Assembly (NCBI RefSeq): GCF_000758305.1
Contig: NZ_CP009458.1
Location: 2,480,001-2,544,000 of the forward strand
Direction: 5' to 3'
Source of the DNA: Cedecea neteri
GTDB lineage: Bacteria > Pseudomonadota > Gammaproteobacteria > Enterobacterales > Enterobacteriaceae
DNA: 64,000 nt
Shown: positions 34,098-42,080 of the stretch, piece after piece
How the letters are laid out: every line of letters starts with the position of its first letter
Position numbering within the stretch: the stretch's first letter is position 1
Position numbers and translations under genes: made by a program
The notes under the pieces: generated by a model
The model's input: the letters and a program-made list of their open reading frames with translations, nothing else
Told to the model about the DNA's origin: nothing
Databases searched by the model: none

Positions 34098-35495
34098 ATG
34101 TCTTTTGATTCTCTCGGCCTGAATGCCGATATTTTGCGTGCGGTGGAAGAGCAGGGCTATCGTGAGCCTACCCCAATCCAGCGCCAGGCAATTCCGGTAG
34201 TCTTATCAGGCCGTGACCTGATGGCCAGTGCCCAAACCGGTACCGGCAAAACCGCAGGCTTTACCCTGCCGCTGTTACAGCGTCTGACCGACAGCGCCCC
34301 TCACCAGAAGGGCCGTCGCCCGGTGCGCGCGCTGATCCTCACCCCAACCCGTGAACTGGCGGCGCAGATTGGTGAGAACGTCCGCGATTACAGCAAATAT
34401 TTAAATATCCGCTCGCTGGTTGTCTTCGGCGGCGTGAGCATTAATCCGCAGATGATGAAGCTGCGCGGCGGCGTGGATGTGCTGGTGGCAACGCCAGGCC
34501 GTCTGCTGGATCTTGAACATCAGAATGCCGTGAAACTCGATCAAATCGAGATCCTGGTGCTGGACGAAGCCGACCGTATGCTGGACATGGGCTTCATTCA
34601 TGACATTCGCCGCGTGCTAGCTAAACTGCCTCCGCGCCGCCAGAACCTGCTGTTCTCCGCGACCTTCTCCGACGACATTAAAGCGCTGGCTGAGAAGCTG
34701 CTGCACAACCCGGAAGAAGTGGAAGTGGCTCGTCGCAACACGGCGTCTGAGCAGGTCACGCAGCACGTTCACTTCGTGGACAAAAAGCGCAAGCGGGAAC
34801 TGCTGTCGCAAATGATTGGTGAAGGCAACTGGCAGCAGGTGCTGGTGTTCACCCGCACCAAACACGGCGCTAACCATCTGGCAGAGCAACTGCAAAAAGA
34901 CGGTATCACCGCGGCGGCAATCCACGGCAACAAGAGCCAGGGGGCTCGTACACGCGCGCTGGCTGACTTCAAAAGCGGCGGCATCCGTGTGCTGGTGGCG
35001 ACCGATATCGCGGCTCGTGGCCTGGATATTGAAGAACTGCCGCACGTCGTTAACTATGAGTTGCCGAACGTGCCAGAAGACTACGTGCACCGTATTGGCC
35101 GTACCGGTCGTGCAGCAGCCACCGGCGAAGCACTTTCTCTGGTGTGCGTGGATGAACATAAACTGCTGCGTGACATCGAGCGTCTGCTGAAGCGCGAGAT
35201 CCCACGTATCGCTCTGCCAGGTTTTGATGTTGATCCTTCGATTCCGGCTGAGCCAATCGTCAACGGTCGTCAACAGCGTGGCGGTGGTGGTCGTGGCGGT
35301 CAGGGTGGTCGCGGCGGTCAAAGCCAGGGGCAGGGCCAGCGTCGCGGTGGCAACGGCGGGAACGCAAATGCTTCCGGTGAGCGTAACAATGGCCCGCGCC
35401 GCAGCGGTAAACCGCAGGGCGAAGGTGCCGCGAAGCCGGCTGGGGATAATGCCCGTCGTCGTCGTCCACCGCGTAAACCAGCGGCTGCGCAGTAA
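34098..35495 (+). CDS. rhlE: ATP-dependent RNA helicase RhlE
   Basis: DEAD-box helicase of 465 residues: Q motif GYREPTPIQ, AQTGTGKT (about 46-53), DEAD in LVLDEADRMLDMG (about 156), SAT about 187, and HRIGRTGRA about 330. A basic Gly/Arg/Gln-rich tail from about residue 390 is of low complexity and binds RNA. Linked to ribosome assembly in E. coli. GGAG ribosome site. In E. coli the next genes on this side are dinG and neighbours; here dusC follows. Confidence 0.97.
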   Translation: MSFDSLGLNADILRAVEEQGYREPTPIQRQAIPVVLSGRDLMASAQTGTGKTAGFTLPLLQRLTDSAPHQKGRRPVRALILTPTRELAAQIGENVRDYSKYLNIRSLVVFGGVSINPQMMKLRGGVDVLVATPGRLLDLEHQNAVKLDQIEILVLDEADRMLDMGFIHDIRRVLAKLPPRRQNLLFSATFSDDIKALAEKLLHNPEEVEVARRNTASEQVTQHVHFVDKKRKRELLSQMIGEGNWQQVLVFTRTKHGANHLAEQLQKDGITAAAIHGNKSQGARTRALADFKSGGIRVLVATDIAARGLDIEELPHVVNYELPNVPEDYVHRIGRTGRAAATGEALSLVCVDEHKLLRDIERLLKREIPRIALPGFDVDPSIPAEPIVNGRQQRGGGGRGGQGGRGGQSQGQGQRRGGNGGNANASGERNNGPRRSGKPQGEGAAKPAGDNARRRRPPRKPAAAQ

Positions 35496-35503
35496 GTTTC
35501 ATA

Positions 35504-35594
35504 CCCTCACCCTAACCCCCTCCCTTTCAGGGAGAGGGGATTAAAGACGCTCTGTGTTCCCCTCTCCCTTCTTGGGAGAGGGTCGGGGTGAGGG
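35504..35594. repeat. CCCTCACCC-type intergenic repeat, inverted pair
   Basis: CCCTCACCCTAACCCCCTCCC opens the element and GGGAGAGGGTCGGGGTGAGGG closes it, with two internal hairpins (CCTCCCTTTCAGGGAGAGG and CCCTCTCCCTTCTTGGGAGAGGG... partly). The same family occurs at 62137-62300 and as a fragment at 27627. It fills the gap between rhlE and dusC and may act as transcription terminator for rhlE. It lies exactly at a break in gene order relative to E. coli. Confidence 0.85.
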
Positions 35595-35624
35595 GATAAC
35601 ACCATACATATTATCGGATGCGTC

Positions 35625-36560
35625 ATGCGTGTTCTTCTTGCCCCGATGGAAGGGGTTCTCGACTCTTTAGTCCGCGAACTTCTTACCGAGGTTAACGACT
35701 ACGATCTCTGTATCACCGAATTTCTTCGCGTGGTCGATCAGCTGTTGCCGGTTAAATCTTTCCTCAAACTTTGCCCCGAACTCGATCATGCCAGCCGCAC
35801 GCCATCCGGTACGCTGGTTCGCGTCCAGCTTCTTGGGCAATACCCGCAGTGGCTGGCTGAGAACGCAGCTCGCGCGGTCGAACTCGGTTCCTGGGGCGTG
35901 GACTTAAACTGCGGCTGCCCGTCAAAGCTGGTCAACGGCAGCGGCGGCGGTGCGACTTTGCTCAAAGATCCTGAACTCATTTACCGCGGCGCGAAAGCCA
36001 TGCGTGAGGCTGTGCCAGCGCATTTGCCTGTCACGGTGAAGATTCGCCTTGGCTGGGACAGTGGCGCACGTCAGTTTGAAATTGCTGATGCCGTGCAGCA
36101 GGCGGGGGCGACAGAGCTGGTGGTTCACGGACGCACTAAAGAAGATGGCTATAAAGCCGAACTGATCAACTGGGGCGCTATCGGGGAAATTCGCCAGCGG
36201 CTGTCGATCCCGGTCATCGCTAACGGCGAAATCTGGGACTGGCAAAGCGCGCAGGATTGCCTGGCCACTACGGGATGTGATTCGGTGATGATTGGGCGTG
36301 GGGCGCTGAATGTGCCGAACCTGAGCCGGGTCATCAAATACAATGAAGCGAGGATGCCGTGGGCTGATGTCGTTACGCTGTTGCAAAAATACAGCCGTCT
36401 CGAAAAACAGGGTGATACCGGGCTGTATCACGTGGCAAGGATTAAACAGTGGCTTGGTTATTTGCGTAAAGAATACGTTGAAGCAACGGAACTGTTTACC
36501 GTTATTCGTACATTAAAAACGTCCAGTGAAATTGCTAATGTTATTGGCGCGTTAAAATAG
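35625..36560 (+). CDS. dusC: tRNA-dihydrouridine synthase C
   Basis: FMN enzyme of 311 residues that reduces uridine 16 of tRNA. N-terminal MRVLLAPMEGVLDSLVRELL, DLNCGCPSKLVNGSGGGATLL (catalytic Cys about 98, split here at 92-112), VKIRLGWD, and VIANGEIWDW are diagnostic and match E. coli DusC (YohI). Slightly shorter C-terminus. In E. coli dusC is at about 48 minutes near yohD/yohC/pbpG, which also follow here at 50-53 kb. Confidence 0.96.
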   Translation: MRVLLAPMEGVLDSLVRELLTEVNDYDLCITEFLRVVDQLLPVKSFLKLCPELDHASRTPSGTLVRVQLLGQYPQWLAENAARAVELGSWGVDLNCGCPSKLVNGSGGGATLLKDPELIYRGAKAMREAVPAHLPVTVKIRLGWDSGARQFEIADAVQQAGATELVVHGRTKEDGYKAELINWGAIGEIRQRLSIPVIANGEIWDWQSAQDCLATTGCDSVMIGRGALNVPNLSRVIKYNEARMPWADVVTLLQKYSRLEKQGDTGLYHVARIKQWLGYLRKEYVEATELFTVIRTLKTSSEIANVIGALK

Positions 36561-36572
36561 TTTTTCTTAAAA

Positions 36573-36606
36573 CCCGTTAATTAAACTTTTAATTAACGGG
36601 CATTTT
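36573..36606 (+). terminator. Terminator of dusC
   Basis: Thirteen-base inverted repeat CCCGTTAATTAAA/TTTAATTAACGGG (36573-36585, 36588-36600) followed by CATTTT, 13 bases past the dusC stop. The two-base spacer means the apex opens to a larger loop. AT-rich stem, so strength uncertain. Confidence 0.75.
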
Positions 36607-36731
36607 CCGTTAAAGAATTTCTTTTCTTTCATTCTTTCCTGAATGCGGTTCACAAATTTTTATCTTTCTTTTATTTTGTGCTGGAGCTGGTTTCAGCATG
36701 ATGACATCATAGCTGCGTAAATTATTCCAAA

Positions 36732-36804
36732 GGATTGTTACTGTCTAACAGGCAAAACCTAAATTCATTCTCCGGTTTCCGGGAAATGAATTTAGGTTTT
36801 TTTT
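36732..36804 (+). promoter_or_regulatory. BglG-type antiterminator site 1 and overlapping terminator
   Basis: GGATTGTTACTGTCTAACAG followed by GCAAAACC (36732-36759) matches the ribonucleic antiterminator (RAT) of the E. coli bgl operon. Its 3' end overlaps a terminator: stem AACCTAAATTCATT (36756-36769) with AATGAATTTAGGTT (36785-36798), then a T-run. Unphosphorylated-by-sugar-status BglG dimer would stabilise RAT and let transcription reach the porin gene. First of three copies in this operon. Confidence 0.9.
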
Positions 36805-36836
36805 TGCTTTTTTTATTAAAACAAGGGACGTTTATC

Positions 36837-38165
36837 ATGTACTCACGCACGAAAATAACCGGTGGCATGATGCTGCTATTTGCTCTGGGAGGTATGCCCG
36901 AAGCTTTGGCCAGCTATTCTCACTCTGATGGCGGCCTGCTAACAGACAGCCATCTCGATGCCACCTTAAAAAATGTCTGGATGCTGAATACCACCGACGC
37001 AATGGCGGATCAGGGCATTGGTGATCAAAATGCCTGGGCTCAGGCGTTGCATCTGGACTGGCAAAGCGGCTGGCTGTGGGATCTCGTGGGGGTTGATGCC
37101 TCGTGGTATGGCGTAGCGAAGCTGTACGCTAACGATGCCTTCTACGGCAGGGACTTATTGAGGGACAAAAACGGCAAAGCACAGGGCTTCAATAAACTAG
37201 GGCAACTGTACGCCAAAGCACGATGGGGGGATGCCGGGCGGCATCTCAATCTTTGGGTCGGCTGGCGTCAACTCTATAAATTCGGCGCGTTAAACGTTAC
37301 CCGCAGCCGAGCTGCCCCCAGCACTTGGGAAGGCGTTAGCGCCGAGTTTGCGTGGGATGACTTTGGCGCAAAGGCCGCCGTCGTGAACCGCTTTTCTGAG
37401 CGCGATGAACCGGAAAAACGCCGATTCCGAACCTTAAAAACAAATAAGCAGATTGACTATATCGCGACCAGTGAACTGAGCTGGTCACCGGTAAAGGGCA
37501 GTAAAATTAGCTACATTGCCGCCGAGAGTGATAGCTATCTTCTCCGCCACGGGCTTGAAGCGAATACCGTGGTGCCGCTTGGCAAAGATTTTAATCTCCT
37601 GGCAAGAGGCACGTACTACTACGCCCGTGGCCTCAGCGATTGGGAGGGGGCTCGAGGGTTCAGCCGCACAGCACAGCACCTTTTTGCCCTTGTCGGCTAT
37701 CAATACGGGCGAGCGGAATCCGGCCTCGGCTGGTCGCACACTCGGGCGCCTTTGGATAACGGTTTAGGCCACTTTTATTGGCACTTTGGTAAAAACACAC
37801 GAGGTGCCTTTAATAGCAAAGCCGATGGCGAAGGTAATGACTACATCAACGACGGCGAACAAATGTTGTATTTATACAGCCAGTATCAGATCTTGCCTGA
37901 ATTACTGGTTGGCATATACGGCAATTACGGTTTTGGCATGCAATATAAAGGCGTGGATTTAAAAGAGTGGGAGTACGGGGGCTATTTTCTCTGGCATAGC
38001 CCACAGGTTAAAGGCCTGAATGTCTTTGCTGGCTTTGGCCCAAGTTATAGCTGGAAGTTAACACCTGCCAGAATGCCTTCTCTTGATGAAAAAAATCATA
38101 GTTTCCGTCGCGCGAAAGGCGTGGGGGGAAGCGTACGCGTTGAATATCGGTTTAATTTATTTTAA
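36837..38165 (+). CDS. OprD-family outer-membrane porin
   Basis: 442 residues with an N-terminal signal peptide (cut near ALA-S, about residue 22) and the OprD-family opening DSHLDATLKNVWMLN, later FGALNVTRSRAAPSTWEG and a C-terminal beta strand ending in RVEYRFNLF with terminal Phe, as in outer-membrane barrels. OprD porins pass basic amino acids, sugars or aromatic acids; this one presumably admits the operon's glycoside. E. coli bgl uses a LamB-type porin, BglH, so this is a different solution. Start at 36837 chosen by homology; earlier in-frame starts fall inside the RAT/terminator. Confidence 0.85.
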   Translation: MYSRTKITGGMMLLFALGGMPEALASYSHSDGGLLTDSHLDATLKNVWMLNTTDAMADQGIGDQNAWAQALHLDWQSGWLWDLVGVDASWYGVAKLYANDAFYGRDLLRDKNGKAQGFNKLGQLYAKARWGDAGRHLNLWVGWRQLYKFGALNVTRSRAAPSTWEGVSAEFAWDDFGAKAAVVNRFSERDEPEKRRFRTLKTNKQIDYIATSELSWSPVKGSKISYIAAESDSYLLRHGLEANTVVPLGKDFNLLARGTYYYARGLSDWEGARGFSRTAQHLFALVGYQYGRAESGLGWSHTRAPLDNGLGHFYWHFGKNTRGAFNSKADGEGNDYINDGEQMLYLYSQYQILPELLVGIYGNYGFGMQYKGVDLKEWEYGGYFLWHSPQVKGLNVFAGFGPSYSWKLTPARMPSLDEKNHSFRRAKGVGGSVRVEYRFNLF

Positions 38166-38189
38166 TTCCGTCATAAATAAGGAGTGAAC

Positions 38190-39080
38190 ATGAAAAAGAA
38201 TATCATCGCCGGACTGGTGCTCACACTCATTGCGGGCTCCGCTTTTGCCGCCGAGCGTCCCATGCGTATTTTGATCGTCAATGATGATGGCTGCGAGTCT
38301 GTCGGAACAACCTCATTACAGGATAAATTAACGGCAAAAGGCTATGACGTCTGGATGGTGGCTCCGGCCACTAACCAAAGCGGTATTGGTTCGGCCATTA
38401 CCTTCAAGCCAAATAAAATATTTGATGTTAAAAAGGTGGCCGACAAGCGCTACTGCTTCCCTGGCACCCCCGCAGACTCCCTTGACTTCGGCGTGCTGGG
38501 CGTGATGAAAGATACGCCTCCTGATCTGGTGATATCAGGCGTGAACGACGGCCCTAATACGGGTGTTGCTCAGTTGAATTCTGGCACCATCGGCGCTGCG
38601 GCCCGCGCGGTTCGTTACGGTTACCCGTCCATTGCCGCCAGTATTGGCTACATTCTCAGCGAGCAGGAGATGAAGGCCGGGTGGCCAAGTACCCATAAAT
38701 ACTGGCCAGACTCCGTCGATTATGTCGCAGGCCTGGTGGATACGCTGGCGAAAAGCTTGCAGCCGGGTAAGCCAGTATTACCAGCTGGTTCAGGGTTGAG
38801 CATCAACTATCCGCCGTTAGAAAAGCAGGCTATTAAGGGCATGAAATTCGTTGAGAACGAGCAAAACCCGGTGCCGCAGCACTACTATAAACTGCTGCCA
38901 GATGGCAAAGCACAGCAAATCATGAGTGATAAAGTGCTGACGCCGGTGGACACCGACACCGATACCGGCTGGCTGAATCGAGGTTACATCACCTGGACCG
39001 TTTTTGACGGAGAGTGGAATGCGCCGCAGTTTGATGAGCAGTACCGCAAACTGTTTGCGGCAGAAACTGCGGCCAAATAG
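38190..39080 (+). CDS. Secreted SurE-family phosphatase
   Basis: 296 residues. Residues 1-20 are a signal peptide (MKKNIIAGLVLTLIAGSAFA). The mature part begins with the SurE metal-site motif MRILIVNDDG (Asp32, Asp33), continues VWMVAPATNQSGIGSAIT (Ser/Asn ligands) and PDLVISGVNDGPN, all typical of SurE 5'/3'-nucleotidase/acid phosphatases. E. coli SurE is cytoplasmic; this one should act in the periplasm. Located between the porin and bglG in a sugar-PTS operon, 24 bases after the porin gene; it could remove phosphate from an incoming glycoside. GGAG ribosome site fixes the ATG at 38190. Confidence 0.88.
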   Translation: MKKNIIAGLVLTLIAGSAFAAERPMRILIVNDDGCESVGTTSLQDKLTAKGYDVWMVAPATNQSGIGSAITFKPNKIFDVKKVADKRYCFPGTPADSLDFGVLGVMKDTPPDLVISGVNDGPNTGVAQLNSGTIGAAARAVRYGYPSIAASIGYILSEQEMKAGWPSTHKYWPDSVDYVAGLVDTLAKSLQPGKPVLPAGSGLSINYPPLEKQAIKGMKFVENEQNPVPQHYYKLLPDGKAQQIMSDKVLTPVDTDTDTGWLNRGYITWTVFDGEWNAPQFDEQYRKLFAAETAAK

Positions 39081-39161
39081 CCCGGCGATGTCGCGATCGC
39101 TATCACGGTTTTCGCCCAGCAAGCTTGAGCGATATATCCTCCGTGATAGAGTGCAGATGTT

Positions 39162-39227
39162 GGATTGTTACTGCGCTTAGCAGGCAAAACCTGATCATCT
39201 GGCTCTGCCAGAGGTCAGGTTTTTTTG
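39162..39227 (+). promoter_or_regulatory. BglG-type antiterminator site 2 and terminator
   Basis: GGATTGTTACTGCGCTTAGC followed by AGGCAAAACC (39162-39191), overlapping a terminator with stem AACCTGA/TCAGGTT (39188-39194, 39215-39221) reinforced by CTGG/CCAG and a seven-T run. Located just ahead of bglG, so BglG controls its own synthesis. Confidence 0.92.
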
Positions 39228-39241
39228 TTTCTGGGGTAACC

Positions 39242-40081
39242 ATGGAAATCGCCAAGATACTGAACAACAACGTAGTGGTTATTCTCGATGAACACCGGCG
39301 CGAACAGGTGGTGATGGGGAAGGGGCTGGGCTTTCAAAAAAAAACGGGAGATAGCCTCGACCGTAGCAAAATAGAAAAAGTGTTTGCCCTACAAAGCGAT
39401 GAGCTGGTAGCAAGATTAAGCGAGCTACTGAACCAGATCCCGCTGGAGGTGATGACGTCCTGCGACCGTATTATTCAGCTGGCGCGCGAACGACTCGGTA
39501 AACTGCAGGAAAGCCTCTATATTTCCCTGACGGATCACTGCCACTTCGCGATTGAGCGGCAGAAAAAAGGCATGGCAATACGCAACGTGCTGTTGTGGGA
39601 AATCAAGCGGTTATATCCCAAAGAGTTCGCTCTGGGGCTGGAAGCAATTGGTATTATTCACCGGCGCCTCGGCGTATTGCTTGCCGAAGATGAAGCGGGG
39701 TTCATCGCACTGCATCTGGTGACAGCCCAGCTTGAAGGCGAAATGCCGGAGGTGATGGATATCACCCGCGTGATGCAGGAGATCCTGCATATCGTGAAGT
39801 ACCAGCTGCAAATCGAATATCAGACCGAGAGCCTGAGCTACCATCGCTTTGTCACGCATTTGAAGTTTTTTGCTCAAAGAATGCTGAACCGCACCACCGT
39901 AGCGGATGATGATGCAACCCTGCATGCGGCGGTAAAAGACAACTACCCGCTGGCGTGGCGCTGTGCGGAGAAGCTTCAGCGGCATCTTGCCAAAAGCTAC
40001 CAGCGCGAGCTGACCAACGAAGAAATTATGTTCCTCGCTATCCATATTGAGCGAGTGCGCAAAGAGAGCCACAAGGCTTAA
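39242..40081 (+). CDS. bglG: BglG-family transcriptional antiterminator
   Basis: 279 residues: N-terminal RNA-binding CAT domain (MEIAKILNNNVVVILDEHRREQ split at 1-22, to about residue 55) then two PTS regulation domains with the regulatory histidines in LTDHCHFAI (about 100-104), LGVLLAEDEAGFIALHLVTAQ (about 158) and EIMFLAIHIERV near the end. It binds the RATs of this operon when the PTS is busy transporting sugar. Start at 39242 aligns with E. coli BglG. Confidence 0.93.
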   Translation: MEIAKILNNNVVVILDEHRREQVVMGKGLGFQKKTGDSLDRSKIEKVFALQSDELVARLSELLNQIPLEVMTSCDRIIQLARERLGKLQESLYISLTDHCHFAIERQKKGMAIRNVLLWEIKRLYPKEFALGLEAIGIIHRRLGVLLAEDEAGFIALHLVTAQLEGEMPEVMDITRVMQEILHIVKYQLQIEYQTESLSYHRFVTHLKFFAQRMLNRTTVADDDATLHAAVKDNYPLAWRCAEKLQRHLAKSYQRELTNEEIMFLAIHIERVRKESHKA

Positions 40082-40091
40082 ATAACAAAAC

Positions 40092-40165
40092 GGATTGTGA
40101 CTGCTTCGGCAGGCAAAACCTGAGCGTTAGCTTCCCTACGGGGCGGCTGGCTCAGGTTTTTTTTT
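40092..40165 (+). promoter_or_regulatory. BglG-type antiterminator site 3 and terminator
   Basis: GGATTGTGACTGCTTCGGCA followed by GGCAAAACC (40092-40120), overlapping a terminator with stem AACCTGAGC/GCTCAGGTT (40117-40125, 40150-40158) and a nine-T run. Placed between bglG and the PTS gene, the same position as the second site of E. coli bgl. Confidence 0.92.
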
Positions 40166-40217
40166 AACTTTACTCAGCAGACATCGCCCGCGGGCGGGAC
40201 GTAAAAGGAACAGGGTT

Positions 40218-42065
40218 ATGGACTATCAAGGGTTGGCGCAGGCTATCCTGAAACATGTCGGTGGCAAGGAAAACATCGTCAGCCTGGTGCACTGCGCCAC
40301 CAGGCTGCGTTTCAAACTGAATGATCCCTCGCTCGCAGAGCCTCAGGCGCTGAAGAGCAACCCCGGTGTTATCACAGTGGTGGAGAGCGGGGGGCAATTC
40401 CAGGTCGTGATTGGCAACCACGTTCACGATGTTTATACGGCGGTCTGTGCTGCGGCAGGCATCAGTGAAGAGGCCGTAACAAAAGATGTCCGGGGCGAAA
40501 AAAGCAATCCATTGAACCGGCTTATCGATATCGTTTCGGCAATTTTCACCCCTTTCCTGGGCGTGATGGCTGCTTCGGGGATCCTGAAAGGGATGCTGGC
40601 ACTCAGCGTTGTTTGCGGCTGGCTAAATGCCGAGTCTGCTACCTATAAAATATGGTTCGCCGCCAGCGATTCGCTGTTTTACTTCTTTCCGTTGGTGTTG
40701 GGCTATACGGCCGGGAAAAAGTTTGGCGGCAGTCCATTTTTGACGATGGCCATTGGCGGAGCACTTACGCATCCGCTGATTATGCAGGCTTTCGAATCTG
40801 CCTCTCAGTCTGAACGCTTTCTTGGTCTGCCCGTCACCTTTATCAACTACAGCTCCTCGGTGATCCCGATCATCTTTGCCGCCTGGGTGAGTTGCTGGCT
40901 GGAAAAACGCTGTAACGGGCTGTTTCCTGCGGCCATGAAGAACTTTTTCACGCCTCTGGTTTGCCTTGGCGTCGTAGTGCCGCTGACATTTCTGATTATT
41001 GGGCCGGCGGCGACCTGGCTGAGCCAAATGCTGGCGCATGGCTATCAGGCCATTTATGCCTTTGCGCCGTGGCTGGCGGGAACCGTTATGGGCGCTATCT
41101 GGCAAGTCTGCGTCATATTCGGCCTGCACTGGGGCCTGGTGCCTGTCATGATCAACAACCTTAGCGTACTGGGGCAGGACACGCTGATGCCGCTCCTGCT
41201 TCCGGCGGTGATGGGGCAGGTTGGCGCCACGCTGGGGGTATTCCTCTCCACGCGGGATGCAAAACTTAAGGTCCTGTCGGGCTCAGCGGTGACCGCGGGG
41301 ATATTCGGTATCACTGAACCTGCGGTGTATGGCGTGACGCTGCCTAACCGTCGCCCCTTCATTTTTGGCTGCATCGCCGGGGGCATTGGCGGGGCCATTG
41401 TCGGCTTTAGCCAAAGCCATCTTTATTCCTTCGGGCTGGCGAGTATTTTCAGTCTGGCGCAAATGCTTCCACCTGGCGGCATGGACAGCACCGTTTGGGG
41501 AGCCATCATCGGTACCCTGTTATCACTGTTGCTGGCCTGCGCACTGACCTGGGCTTTTGGTCTACCGCGCAGCACGAAATCCTCATCATCACCCACGGCC
41601 ATTGCCGGAGATGAAGACATTCTGGCACCGATGAGCGGCACGGTACTGGCGATGGACCAGGTCCCTGATGCTACGTTTGCAGAGGGGCTGTTGGGGAAGG
41701 GCGCGGCCATTATTCCACTGACAAACGAAGTCCGCGCGCCGTTTTACGGCGAAGTTGCCTCGCTATTTCAGACCCGACACGCCATTGGCTTGCTGAGCGA
41801 CAGCGGCATTGAAGTTTTAATCCATATTGGCATCGACACGGTGAAACTGGAGGGGCAGCACTTCACTGCCCACGTTCAGCCGGGAGACAAAATTAAACCC
41901 GGCGATCTGCTTATTACGTTTGACCGCGAGGCCATTCTTGCAGCCGGGTACGACCTCGCAACGCCAATAATTGTTAGCAATAGCGAGGATTATCGAGACG
42001 TGACCCGCGTAACGACTCAGTCCAGCATTGATTCAGGTATGCCGTTCCTGACGGTAGAACGCTAA
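40218..42065 (+). CDS. bglF: Beta-glucoside PTS transporter, EIIBCA
   Basis: 615 residues. EIIB domain at the N-terminus with phosphorylated Cys26 (VHCATRLRF), an EIIC membrane domain with about ten helices (100-440; GITEPAVYG motif near 365), and a C-terminal EIIA domain (about 470-610) with the active His in EVLIHIGIDTVKL. Imports aryl- or alkyl-beta-glucosides with phosphorylation at C6 and controls BglG by phosphorylation. Domain order BCA is the same as E. coli BglF. Confidence 0.95.
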   Translation: MDYQGLAQAILKHVGGKENIVSLVHCATRLRFKLNDPSLAEPQALKSNPGVITVVESGGQFQVVIGNHVHDVYTAVCAAAGISEEAVTKDVRGEKSNPLNRLIDIVSAIFTPFLGVMAASGILKGMLALSVVCGWLNAESATYKIWFAASDSLFYFFPLVLGYTAGKKFGGSPFLTMAIGGALTHPLIMQAFESASQSERFLGLPVTFINYSSSVIPIIFAAWVSCWLEKRCNGLFPAAMKNFFTPLVCLGVVVPLTFLIIGPAATWLSQMLAHGYQAIYAFAPWLAGTVMGAIWQVCVIFGLHWGLVPVMINNLSVLGQDTLMPLLLPAVMGQVGATLGVFLSTRDAKLKVLSGSAVTAGIFGITEPAVYGVTLPNRRPFIFGCIAGGIGGAIVGFSQSHLYSFGLASIFSLAQMLPPGGMDSTVWGAIIGTLLSLLLACALTWAFGLPRSTKSSSSPTAIAGDEDILAPMSGTVLAMDQVPDATFAEGLLGKGAAIIPLTNEVRAPFYGEVASLFQTRHAIGLLSDSGIEVLIHIGIDTVKLEGQHFTAHVQPGDKIKPGDLLITFDREAILAAGYDLATPIIVSNSEDYRDVTRVTTQSSIDSGMPFLTVER

Positions 42066-42080
42066 GCAAAGGAGAGTGAC

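Noticed and set aside
36640..36660. CRP site upstream of the first bgl RAT
   Set aside because: Only one half-site (TTCACA) is recognisable; the partner half does not match.
36735..36836. Upstream start for the OprD-type porin
   Set aside because: It would begin inside the RAT element and translate through the terminator; the signal peptide begins at 36837.
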